Shown here: positions 25,782-36,800 of the stretch, in pieces | Position numbering within the stretch: position 1 is the stretch's first letter | Layout: each line of letters starts with the position of its first letter | NCBI GenBank assembly: GCA_030737835.1 | Contig: JAUJYN010000049.1 | Location: forward strand, 358,581-422,580 | Length of the DNA: 64,000 nt | Origin: Acorus gramineus | Taxonomy: Eukaryota; Streptophyta; Magnoliopsida; Acorales; Acoraceae | Direction: 5' to 3' | Translations under genes and position numbers: made by a program | The notes under the pieces: model-generated | Databases searched by the model: none | The model's input: the letters and a program-made list of their open reading frames with translations, nothing else | What the model was told of the DNA's origin: nothing

Positions 25782-26159
25782 TTAATTTTAAAACTAATTA
25801 TGCAAGAAGCTCACCCCCCCCCCCTCCTTTTCCAGTTTTTCTAAATCGCAGCTTTTAGAAACTATTCGCTTGAAATCTGTCTACAAGAAGCTGCTACAGT
25901 AAAGCTATTTGGTTGCACGCTATAATCACAAAAGCAACTTTCTGAAATCACAAAAGCTGTGCAATCGTGCAACCAAATGCACCTTCAGTCATATAGGACA
26001 ACGGTGCAATTGAGTATCAATTGTAATTTCATGCATGCATAATATGGCAGAACAATCCCGTTGAGGTTGTTGGGTTTATGTTTTTTATGATTGGAAATAT
26101 TGTATTTGTCCTTGCTATATTTATATTTTAATTCACGGAACGAATATTTATCAGAGCTC

Positions 26160-26340
26160 CTAGACTGAATGACAAAATGCGTTGTTGAGCACCCAAGCTA
26201 GAGGGGGTAGAACATACTTTTGAGCACTTCAGTGGAAAGAAAAAGGTAGTAATTGAGCACACCTCAGCCGAATGATAGAATGTGTTGTTGAGCATTGAAG
26301 CTGAAGGGTAATACTTACTGTTGAACCCCAATAGACCAGC
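26160..26340. repeat. diverged direct repeat, period about 102 bp
   Basis: GTTGTTGAGCA with surrounding sequence (GAATGACAAAATGC before, AAGCTAGAGGG after) at 26181 recurs at 26283 (GAATGATAGAATGT, GAAGCTGAAGGG). A third partial TTTTGAGCACTTCAG lies between them. Origin unknown. Confidence 0.5.
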
Positions 26341-26447
26341 GTTTCCATTTTACAATTTAAAAAAAATCATATACATCATATAATATCTAATGATATATGT
26401 ATTTTTTTAAAATGTGAAGTAAATACCTCAACAATTGAATAATATCA

Positions 26448-29400
26448 ACAAAGAAAGTAGGGGCTTCAGAGATCAATGATTATCGACCGATCAGCCTAAT
26501 CAATGGGTGTTACAAAATGATTGTGAAAGTTCTTGCAAATCGGCTAAAGCCGGCGATTGGGGCAATGGTAGAAGTTAATCAAACTGCCTTTATCCCAGGC
26601 CGGCTCCTTCAAGACAGGTTCCTTGTAACACAAAAGTGTGTTTCTGCAATTTACAATGATAGACGTCGGGGGGTTCTCATTAAGCTAGATTTTGAGAAAG
26701 TTTATGATAATGTTCGATGGAAATTCCTCCTGGGACTGCTCCAAAATCATGGGTCTGAACCCAATTGGCTCTGAATGATGAAAAACTGCATCTCCACGGC
26801 AAAGGCTTATGTGCTTGTTATTGGCAAGCCCTGTGGGTTATTCCATATCAACAAAGGGTTGAGACAAGGCGATCCTTTGTCCCCGCTTCTCTTTACTATT
26901 GTGGCGAACGCCTTTAGTAGGTTGATCAAAGTGGTAGTGACTAAAGGGTGGATCAGAGGTCTCCGATGTGTGGCAGGGGGCTCACCCATGTCGCATGTCC
27001 AATACGCAGACGATACGGTAATTTTGAGCGAGGCGAGTGAGGATTCTATTCGGGGAGTCCGTTTTATCTGCAGACTATTTGAACTCCTGTCTCGGCTTCG
27101 CATCAACTTCGGGAAGAGTGCGATGTTGGGTATCAATCTCCCCACTGTGGAGCTTGAGAATTTAGCACGGGTCTTTAGTTGTCAGATTTAATATTTTCCT
27201 ACCAACCAACTGGGTCTCCCGCTTCACACAGGTAGGCTATCGAAGGTGGATTGGGACCCTTTGATTTCTCGGTTCCACAAGAGACTCGAAGGGTGGAAGG
27301 GCAGATTACTTAGTTATGGTGGTCGCCTGACTCTTCTCCAAGCGGTATTATCCATTCTCCCGATCTATTTTCTCTCTATCTTTAAGATCCCTAGAGGGGG
27401 TCATGCACTGAAAGCATTAGGCGAAGGTTTTTCTGGAGCGGTCCTGCTGTTGATAAAAGGAACACTCACTTAATAGCATGGGATGTAGTCTGTACTCGCA
27501 AATGTTATGGTGGGGCTGGTGTACTTCAGTTGGAAGATATGAACATAGCTCTTCTTAGCAAGTGGAAGTGGCGGTGGCAGTCGAATGCACCACTCCTATG
27601 GCACAGTATGATTGTGGAAAGGTATAAAGCAGGTAACCAGATTGATTGTCTCCCAAGTCGAACCCCGGCCCCAGACCGTCCCATTTATGGATGGGAATTC
27701 TTCAGTTGACGACCCACTTTATGGATGGAATCAGATGGTCCTTGGGTAGTGGGACACGCATTGCATTCTGGTTGGATACCTGGATCGGAGCTTCCCCTCT
27801 ATGCTCTAGATTTCCATCTCTTTTTGCATTAGCTACCAATAAGTCAGGGGTGGTGAATCAATTCTGGTTCCCTGACTTTATGGGTGGACAGTGGATTATT
27901 CAAATGCAAAGGGAAGTCCAGGCGGATGAGGAAGAGTTACTTATGGAATTGCTGTCATTGCTTCAGTCTAGCAGACCGGACATGGATCGGGTGGACTGCG
28001 CGGTGTGGATTCCTCATGAGAAGGATGGGTTTTCGGTTCGACGTGGTTACGATTGGTGGAGGTGCGAGCTTCCTATCGTGGTGTCTACGACTCCAAAAGC
28101 ACAAGCTATCTGGAAGACGAAGGTTCCTAACAAGGTGGAGGTATTCCTTTGGATAATGTACCAGCAAAGGTTGCTTACCGAAGTATACAAGGCAAGGAGG
28201 GCACTGGCTGTGGACACGACGTGCTCTATCTGCCACCTTGAGCATTAATCAACGGTTCATCTAATGATTGAGTGTACTGCTGCACGTCAGGCTTAGGCCC
28301 TCCTCAAATCTGCTACTGAATTCGACGACCATTTCTCCACCTTGGAGGACCTATGGAAGGCGGGACGCAATTTGCATGCTAGGGGTGACAAAAGCGTCAA
28401 GGCGAAGGTGGTGCAAACCTACATATCGGCGGTGACATGGGCATTATGGTTGGCTCGAAACCATCTCCTCTTTCGTGGTACACTATTCTACATCGACAAT
28501 GTATAGGAGGTGGTGGTTCACTTCATCAAGGACTGGGGGTGTATTGTACCAGAGCAAAAAGTGTTTTGTATACAGGGGGCTAGTTTGTAATCATAGAATA
28601 GGATGGGGTGTACTCAGTGGCGGAGCCACCTAAGGCCTAGGGGGGGCACAGGACCCCCCTGAATTTTATTTATTTATTTTTAAACCCTTTTATTTTTGGG
28701 TGATGGAATTTTAATTAGGACTACAGGTCATAGGCCTCAACTACATATGAAATTTCCTAAACAGAAACAACCCAACGCATCCATTTGGAACATCCATGTA
28801 TATGGTGTACCCTCACCCCTTCTTTTAATTAACCCTCCTATCCACATAAAACAAATGTCTATTTTGATTCTACCTTTTCATTGACCCCCAAGCCTCCTTC
28901 AATATTCATATTCCATACACAGCCATGGAGGCATGGACCCGGCTCCTCAGCGTCCCCACCCAGGTGCCCATCTTGAAAAAAAATAAATTTTTTAATCTTT
29001 TTTTTTAGTATCTCAATTGTTCCTAATATCAATCCTCATCTCTAAAAAAATCCATAATTTTTACCTTTTGTTCCATTAACTGTCTCACAATTGAGAATCT
29101 GCAATCAATAATCATCTCATCCATCAACACTTCGAAGGTATATTATTTTTCCCTTTTAACTTATTGTCATTGCTATTAATTTATTTAAAGTTTAAAATAT
29201 TTGTGTAAATATTTAAAATAATCAAATCATTCAATATTTTCATAATATGAAATCTCGTTGAGGTCAAATATAAAGGTATGTATTGCTTTTTAAATTTAGG
29301 TTTTGACATCTTTGTTTTGTGAATCATCAATATAAAATTTGACAAATCGTTTTAAAATATGATAATTATCTTTTAAAATTATTCAGAGATATGTTTTATT

Positions 29401-29675
29401 TAAGTATTTTTATTTTGTTTCATACATATTCATTTTTTAAGTTATGCTATTGAAATTGGAAAAAAAAACATAATAATATGACTTTAGAAAATATTTACAT
29501 AAGTCACATTTAAGCCCCCCCTCTATAAAAATCCTGGCTCCGCCACTGGGTGTACTGGATGAGACCCCGGTAGAGTTCTCCTCTTCCCGGTTTCATCATT
29601 TCATTTGTTTCCCTATTTTGGACACTCTCTTAATATATTTAAGGGTGGATGCCTACCATTCCCTAAAAAAAAAAA
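26448..29675 (+). mobile_element. 5'-truncated LINE (non-LTR) retrotransposon, decayed
   Basis: The translation in scattered frames shows a plant L1-type ORF2: DYRPISLI, NQTAFIPGR, GLRQGDPLSPLLF, the catalytic YADDTVILSE, then the C-terminal zf-RVT region (IWKTKVPNKVEVFLW and CSICHLE). Stops and frame changes (for example near 26774, 27191 and 27473) show it is dead. It begins inside the reverse-transcriptase domain and ends in an A run at about 29665-29676. A 17-bp direct repeat with one mismatch, ACAATTGAATAATATCA (26431-26447) and ACAATTGAATGATATCA (29676-29692), is the target duplication. A 934-bp hAT element interrupts its 3' part. Confidence 0.9.
28615..29548. mobile_element. non-autonomous hAT element inside the LINE
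   Basis: The terminal inverted repeats are CAGTGGCGGAGCCA (left) and CAGTGGCGGAGCCA (right, reverse strand), identical over 14 bp. They are flanked by a perfect 8-bp duplication GGTGTACT (28607-28614, 29549-29556). An 8-bp duplication with CAG(T/G)GGCGGA ends identifies the hAT superfamily (Tip100-like ends). The interior is AT-rich with no transposase. Confidence 0.9.
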
Positions 29676-30114
29676 ACAATTGAATGATATCATTTATGAA
29701 AAAATGTAAAATAATTTTAATAAGGTATATATATTAATACAGTGAGTAGAGGACAATTGTTATAGATGGTAAAAATGATAGTGTAATTAGAGCTCTAAAA
29801 CAATGGTCATCCCATTGAAAGTTTTAAACATGAATGAAAGTCTCCTCGTCAACCCAAAGTCACATGGGATGGTTGAGATGAATCAACTGCTGCCAAACAA
29901 AAACAGCGGGAACTGAAAGTGACTGGTTGGTTTAATTAATTATCCAAAGACTTCGGCCGTTTGAATGAGTCCACCAACCACCACGCACGCACGACCACAA
30001 CAAAATCCAATCAGACACTCCATGGCTCGGTACCTGGAATCACTGAGACATTGACTCTGGGTCAACGCTTCACAATTCAATGAGTCCTGTACTCTAGGAT
30101 CTTCTCACGGTACC

Positions 30115-30143
<29 letters not shown>
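30115..30143. repeat. 29-bp poly-A run
   Basis: Uninterrupted A homopolymer directly left of the long-TIR element at 30144. It may be the insertion target of that element. Confidence 0.85.
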
Positions 30144-30147
<4 letters not shown>

Positions 30148-31202
30148 TTTTAGTTGTATGTCCCCCTCAACATGTCTATTTAAAGATCGATATTTCTTTT
30201 TTTTATATTTTTTAAAGTCTCCAACTTCAACTGCTTATCTCGTTTTTAGTCCCTCTGCAAAGCATCCGTCCATATATCGTTAGTTTGTGAAAAGCTTTTT
30301 ATTTTTAAGTCCCTGTAAACTATATATGTTATTTAGTGATCAATCCCTCCCATTTTCATATTTCATTTCAAGTCCCCAACTTCAAATTCTTTTTTCTTAT
30401 TAATCCCTGAACAAAATATCTGGATAATTTTACAGGTATTTTGATATTTGAAACTTGTATACAAAATGTCTTTATGATTTTTATTTTGCATGATTGTAAT
30501 TTTCATGCAAAATAAAAAATTTAATAAATAAAAGTTTAGAATTATGCAAAATAAATTTTTCATTGACTGCATACAAATTTTTTTAATGACATCTAAATTT
30601 TTAAATTTAAAATTTAAAACACACTCAAAATATTTAATTTAATATTTCACAATTTGTAATCAAGAAAAAAACATTTTAAATCAAAATTCAATAATGAAAA
30701 GATCATCAAAATTTTCTTATATAATCATTCTCCTTCTGCTTATATAATCAATCATAATTAGGCAGCTAAGACTAGAATGCAATCTTGGATTGAGTCGGCG
30801 TATGTAGTGATGAATAACATTAAAATTATCACTAAACACCGAACAATGCAAATGCAGTTTTGATTTAGATATTTCATCAAGTATTTTTTATACAAGTTTC
30901 AAATATCAAAATATTTACAAAATTATACAGGCATTTTATCCAAAGACTAATAAAAAATAGAATTTGAAGTTGGGGACTTAAACTGAAATATGAAGTAGGG
31001 AGGAACTAATCACTAATAACATAATTTATAGGAACTTAAAAACAAAAATAATTTTTCACAAATTAACTGGACGTACATTTGATGGAAAGACTAAAAATGA
31101 AATAGGCAATTGAAGTTGAGGATTGACTTAAAAAGAAATATGAAGAAAGAAGGGATCGATCCCTAAATAGACAAGTTTACAGGGACTTAAAACTAAAAAA
31201 CC
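30144..31202. mobile_element. element with terminal inverted repeats of about 300 bp (Mutator-like)
   Basis: The left arm (about 30144-30460) matches the right arm (about 30880-31202, reverse strand) over nearly its whole length. Shared blocks include AAGTCCCCAACTTCAAATTC, TTTTGATATTTGAAACTTGT and TTTAAGTCCCTGTAAACT. The ends are GGATTTTTAGTT and GGTTTTTTAGTT. The roughly 400-bp centre is unrelated AT-rich DNA with no open frame of note. Very long TIRs suggest a Mutator-derived element. Confidence 0.75.
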
Positions 31203-31212
31203 AAAAATAAAA

Positions 31213-31691
31213 GGGTGGCTCTATTTGAGCCCTTCTAAATTATAAGTAAGTCCTTCTTATAAATAAGTCTCTCACATTTTAATCATTTAATGTATAAGCC
31301 CTTCATATATTAACCTCATATGTTAACAATGAACAAGCCTCTCTCACATCAAAACCTCTCCCCCACCCCTACCCGTCTCCCCCTACAAAACTCTAATTAA
31401 CATATTCTAATAAAAATATTAATGTAAATATAAAAAGAATATGAAAATTCATTGTTTTTGCACATATTCACACAAATCCTCAAAATCCTAATCCCTAAAA
31501 AAAAAAATATTTAAACCCTATATATACACAAGATAGGGGGTATGTTTATTAAAATATGTTAATTAAAAAAAATTAGGTGAACTTATTTATTAGGAGGCGT
31601 ACTTATGAGAAAAATCTAAATGGATCTTTAACAATAAAATTCATTTAAAAATGGCTTACTTACAAATCAGAGAGCTCAAATAGAGCCACTC
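31213..31691. mobile_element. 479-bp Mutator-type MITE with perfect 9-bp duplication
   Basis: Ends GGGTGGCTCTATTTGAGC (left) and GAGTGGCTCTATTTGAGC (right, reverse strand); similarity continues into a GTAAGT-containing block about 40 bp in. Both sides carry AAAATAAAA (31204-31212, 31692-31700). The 9-bp duplication indicates Mutator-superfamily transposition. The same ends bound the 6.3-kb composite at 48389-54735. Confidence 0.8.
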
Positions 31692-31773
31692 AAAATAAAA
31701 TCAACTAGAATGATTGTCACTTTTATATCAACTTGAATTGGCGAGAATAAAGGGGGATAAGGGGAAAAAAATG

Positions 31774-32207
31774 TTTGGTTTAAGAGAATAAATATTGTTA
31801 GTTATGTTTAGATAAGCTATTCTAGGGGTTATTGGAATTACTTATCATGGTTTATTTATGTCAATAGATAAAATACACTTTTGTGTCATTTAAAAAATAT
31901 ATATATTGATCACATATCCCAAAAATATGTCGTATCTATTATATCATACATACATCTCTTACATTTATTTTCAAACACACACAATTTATGCAGGGGTGTA
32001 GTTGTCATTTAAAAAGTCATAAACTCTTATCCATCACTTATTCTTATTTTATCTAAGATGGACCAAAGAAAAAAAAAATTATGTTTTCTAATAAGAATAA
32101 CATAAAAAACAATTAAACAAAAATCTTCATATTCTACATATATTGTTATTTATCTCAGTATAGCCATTAAGAATGAATAAATTTATATTACACACCAAAC
32201 GGGGTAT
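31774..32207 (-). mobile_element. reverse-oriented copy of the 7353-7910 MITE family
   Basis: Read on the minus strand it follows the element at 7353-7910: ACCCCGTTTGG end, TTATTCTTAATGGCTATACTGAG, a TTTTTGTTTAATTG motif, ATCTAAGATGG-type GATAAAATAAG, then the TTATCTATTGACATAAATAA and AGATAAGC-type right part. It is located just upstream of kinase copy 3. Confidence 0.55.
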
Positions 32208-32434
32208 ATATTTCCAAATTTCGATAGAAGAATAAAAGTAGAATAAGCTAAAATATAAAGTGAATAAAATCAAAATCTTATTTTTAGACTTTACTCTGTC
32301 ATATTCTATCATATTCTAATCGTATTCCTTTATCCAAACAGGACATATGGCATCCCAATTACCTGTCCACCATTGCCGTTCTCCCTACTCAGCAGTCAGC
32401 AATCACACCCCACCCCACACACACACACCTTATT

Positions 32435-32444
32435 TATATATAAA
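32435..32444 (+). promoter_or_regulatory. TATA box of kinase copy 3
   Basis: TATATATAAA about 68 bp before the first ATG (32512), leaving a leader of roughly 35-45 nt if transcription starts 25-35 bp downstream. An (AC)n run lies just upstream (about 32413-32428). Confidence 0.65.
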
Positions 32445-32511
32445 AAAAGGTTCTCTGCAACCCTTCTTCCCTGCTTAAAGCAACTCCTCCCAAAACATCT
32501 GTTTTTTTGAG

Positions 32512-33830
32512 ATGATGATGATGGCAAACCATGTTTTCATCTCCACTTTCGTTCTCTTGGCTTCTGTTGCTCGTCTTCTTCATGCCCAAAAAGGTAGTCC
32601 CTACTCACATTCAGTTATTTTTGTGTTTTTACACAAACTCATGTATCTTTTGATTGATAAGTATTTTTTCTAGTTAGATCTTCCCGGCCTACCAGGGTCG
32701 ACAAAACTCAAAATACTCTGTAACTATCGCTCATGCGTTATCATGTAAATCATATACAGGGTTCATAAGCATCGACTGTGGGAGTGAAGAGAGCTACACG
32801 GACTCACTAATCGACATATCCTACACGACAGACGACCAGTACATAGACTCCGGAGTGAAGCACCGAATCTCCGATGAATACATTGATTCAGCCGATTCAA
32901 AAGCATTGCAGACGCTTCGGAGCTTCCCGGACGGGAACCGAAACTGCTACGACATCGACATCTCGAGCAGTAGCAGCGAAGTAGGAGTGGGCAACAAAAA
33001 GTACTTGATAAGGGCTTCTTTCTTCTACGGCAACTACGACGGCAAAAACAGCCCACCCAAGTTCGACCTCTACGTGGGTTCCAATATCTGGGCGATTGTG
33101 CGGCTCGACATGAACATCGCCGTCACGTGGGAGTACATCACCGTGGCTGATCAGACCGACATCGTGTCGGTGTGTTTGGTGAAGACGGATGACGTCTCGA
33201 TTCCTGTCATATCGTCGCTCGAGATAAGGCCTCTGAGCGAGAACGTGTATCCCGTCGTCACTGACAACACGACTTTGACGCTCGTAAATCGGTATGACTA
33301 TGGATCAACAACCGGAAATATTATAAGGTGAGTTATACATTCTATTTGTAGCTCTGTCCGCAGGGACATAGGTTATTTCATGCGTACATAACTCATTTAG
33401 GTCATCTTCAACCCATACTTAAATCTATATATAAATTTTATTTAAAATTTGAGTAAAAGTTTGATTTGATATGTTGTCTCCAACCATCACTTTGTGTTTT
33501 ACTTAAATCTTTTAAAAAATTCATATCTTTTTCTAATTATTTTCTATACTATAAACATTTTCAAAGTCTTTTCACAAATATTTTTACTACTCAATTGCTA
33601 TTCTCTTTAAGATACTTAAATTTAAAAATTATAATCATCCAATTTTTGAAATATGTAAAAATATTCTTTTTTTTTATTGGAGTAAAAATAAGAATTTAAA
33701 AAACAATATAAGAAAGAAGGCATAAGAAAGAAGACCATCTTTTCTTCTTTTTTTTTTTTGTGTGTGTGACTTAAGAAAGAAGGCATAAGAAAGAAGACCA
33801 TCTTTTCTTTTTGTGTGTGTGTGTGTGTGT

Positions 33831-33863
<33 letters not shown>

Positions 33864-36800
33864 CAAGAGATGGTAAAAAATTCAGAGAGTGGGGAGGCAT
33901 CAAATATGATTCAACTAAATGTAGTGTTAAAGGAAAAAAAATGTCACATTCAAAGAAAATGTGGAGATAAAGAAAAAAAAAAGGGACGTTGAACATTTGG
34001 GTAAATCGTTGAAGAGAGTTTTGGATGACTTTTACTCAAATTTAAATTTGGATAAAGATTTGGATATAGGATTGGAGATGCTTTTAGTATAGATAGTTAT
34101 ACACCTTTTAAGTAAACTATTTTTTTGTTTGGTTATGCTCTTTTTTTTTTTTATAATGATATAAACTATTATGGAATAAATATTTATTATAGTATGAAGA
34201 GGGACAGAACCATGAATTAAAACATGAAGGATCAAGGGTCAACCAAGAGACTTCAAAGTATATATAAAAGAAATTATCCATGTGTACAAATTAAGTAACA
34301 ATGTATATGTAAGAAATTTAATAGCATACGACAAAAGCATAATAATCTATGAGGCATAACAATAACAATTTATATATAATACATAACAATATACAAAAAG
34401 TAAATCAAATGGGTTAAACAACTAAAAAGAGATGGAATCATAGAAGCACATAAAAAAAAATGTACTTGCAAATGGGGGGTTTTTTTATAAGGTAAAAATG
34501 TTTACGGACATTGAAAAAAAACTTGAAATTAATTTCTCTGTTATCCATTAATTTTTCTTTTGACTAATTTAACCTTATGTATGACATATTTTTTTTAGTG
34601 AGAATGATCATAATTTCAAGAATTATGCTAACCAATGTTCAAAAGTACTATCATACAGAATCTGCGTATATCTGTTTTCTTGAGACAATATGCCTCGTAT
34701 GAACCTATATGAACCTCCTAATTTTGCTGTCATTTTAAACAACAATATTGTGGAGCTTTGATATACCCAAAATCACATCTAGACCATATAATTAGAAATC
34801 ATATATACTCATACGATAAAAAAAATCTCATATAAATATATATAATATCAAATAAAAGATACAACAATGATTTTTAAGACTGACTATGCTTCTCACAATT
34901 CACTTGATGTCCCATCATATTAAAATTCAGATTTGGAAATCCAACTATTGGGGAGCTTAGTGTGAAGCATTCACCATTTTTTTTAAAAAAAAAAACACAC
35001 TTGTTAATTTAATTATATATTGTTATACAAATTTAAATATATAATAACGTGCATTAGAAAAGGTAAAACAAACTTTCAATGTATTAACACTCTTTTTAGC
35101 TGGTTTGACTATAAATTAAAATTATAAAAATAAAAATAAATTATTCTAATATTAAAAAATAAAAAATCTATTAATATCTTTATTTATATTTATCAAAATT
35201 AAAATAAAATATAAAAATAAATATTATTTTAACATTTTGATAGAAAAAAAAAATTTCAATTTTTATTTGAAAATTAAAAATATTGTTCTTATTTTATCAT
35301 GACATCATCACCCCTACCTATCACCCACGTTATCATCGTTTGTCCGCTTGTCAAACTAGGTTCCTCTCCCTCACACGAGCATGGGGTTTAAGACCATAAA
35401 GGCAAAAGCTCAGTGGTTGACGAGATTTTTTGTTTTTTTTTTGAAGTCCAAGCTTTTTACGGGTAAAATTTAATCCGGTACACCGGTGCAGGCATCCAGG
35501 AGACAAATACGACCGTATCTGGGAAGTCACCAACGGAAACACGTCGTTGGAGGTAGACACCGTCCATGCCCTTTCCGACGTCACAGGCAATTCCGGCTAC
35601 GATGTACCGTCAGTGGTTTTGTCGACCGCTTACAGCGGCGACATGTTCTACGAATGGGAGAACCTCTTCAACAGTCCCATCTTGGGTCAGCAGGTCTACT
35701 TTCACTTCGCGGAGGTCGACGTCCTGGGCGACGACGATCCGAGATTGATCGACATCTACCTGAACAATGAGATCGTCCAGAGGGCTTACCAACCTAGGTA
35801 TTTGTACGGTGAGACCATCGTCACCCCCATTTTGCCGGTTGTCCGGAATTACTACATATTCAACCTCACAAAGAACAGCGGGTCCAAGAAGCTTCCCATA
35901 CTCAACGCCATTGAGTTCTACGCCGTGAGGGCGGCTGAGAATTCCACCACATTTGGCCAAGATGGTATGTTATTTTTTATTTTCATTTTTTAATAAACTC
36001 CATGAATCATAACTAATATCTTTGGAAAAAAAATATTACACTCAATTCTTTTGCAATCCAAAATGCATACGTTTTTATTTTATTTTTAAATAGTAATACT
36101 GTCTAATAAGATATATGTTTTGATGAAAAACGTATATCACTCCATTTCGAATAGTGTGAATCCATTTATAATTAAGTGTAATAAAAAAATATAAGTTTTC
36201 ATAGAAAGTGAAGTATATATTTCACTAGCTGACTAACAAGGCATATGAGACTAAATTTGATACTGTAATATAGGTTGTGTGTAACAGTGCCCTTTTTTAA
36301 GATACACCCGTTTATTAAAGTACATACTATTATAAATGGTGAAGTACATACTTAGATAAATTGACATTTTTACTTTTGAAAAAAATGAAAAAAACAAAAA
36401 AAATATCTTATACTGCCCGAGTGGAGTATACACTATATTATCACAGTATAATCCAACAATGGAATATAGGCTGCTGGGGACCCATTTTGGGATGTAGACT
36501 TGGGTGCAAAATGGAAGGAGTATATCACTCTCTTTTTTTTTGTCAACCACTGAATTAGAGGTCCAAACCCTAGGTTTATAGATCTTCTGCACTAGTTATA
36601 TGGTTTCTTGATCTTAGTTTTGAAATTCATGCATTCAATGCATTCATACCAACATTAATTCACACCTTATTCCATTAAAACTTTGAAAATTTTCTCCAAA
36701 AGAAAAGAAAAGAAAAGAAAAAATTCGTGCATTCAAGTATATGAATTACTCAATTGAAGGGGGATCTTATACTCCAACCTAGGAAGCACTGGGCTTCAAT

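Larger units (their letters stand above)
24391..25984. mobile_element. outer inverted-repeat element, split by a nested insertion
   Basis: The left end GGGTATGTTTGGCTGTACGA continues as TTGCA; the right end on the reverse strand reads AGGTGCATTTGGTTGCACGA and also continues as TTGCA. TCA flanks both sides (24388-24390, 25985-25987). Removing the nested element at 24439-25781 and its TTA leaves about 248 bp, a normal MITE size. Confidence 0.65.

Noticed and set aside
26517-28248. Separate short genes with reverse-transcriptase similarity
   Set aside because: They are pieces of one decayed LINE bounded by a single 17-bp target duplication.
33622-33996. Minus-strand open frame with a proline run
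   Set aside because: Product of the 30-bp G run and adjacent simple repeats.
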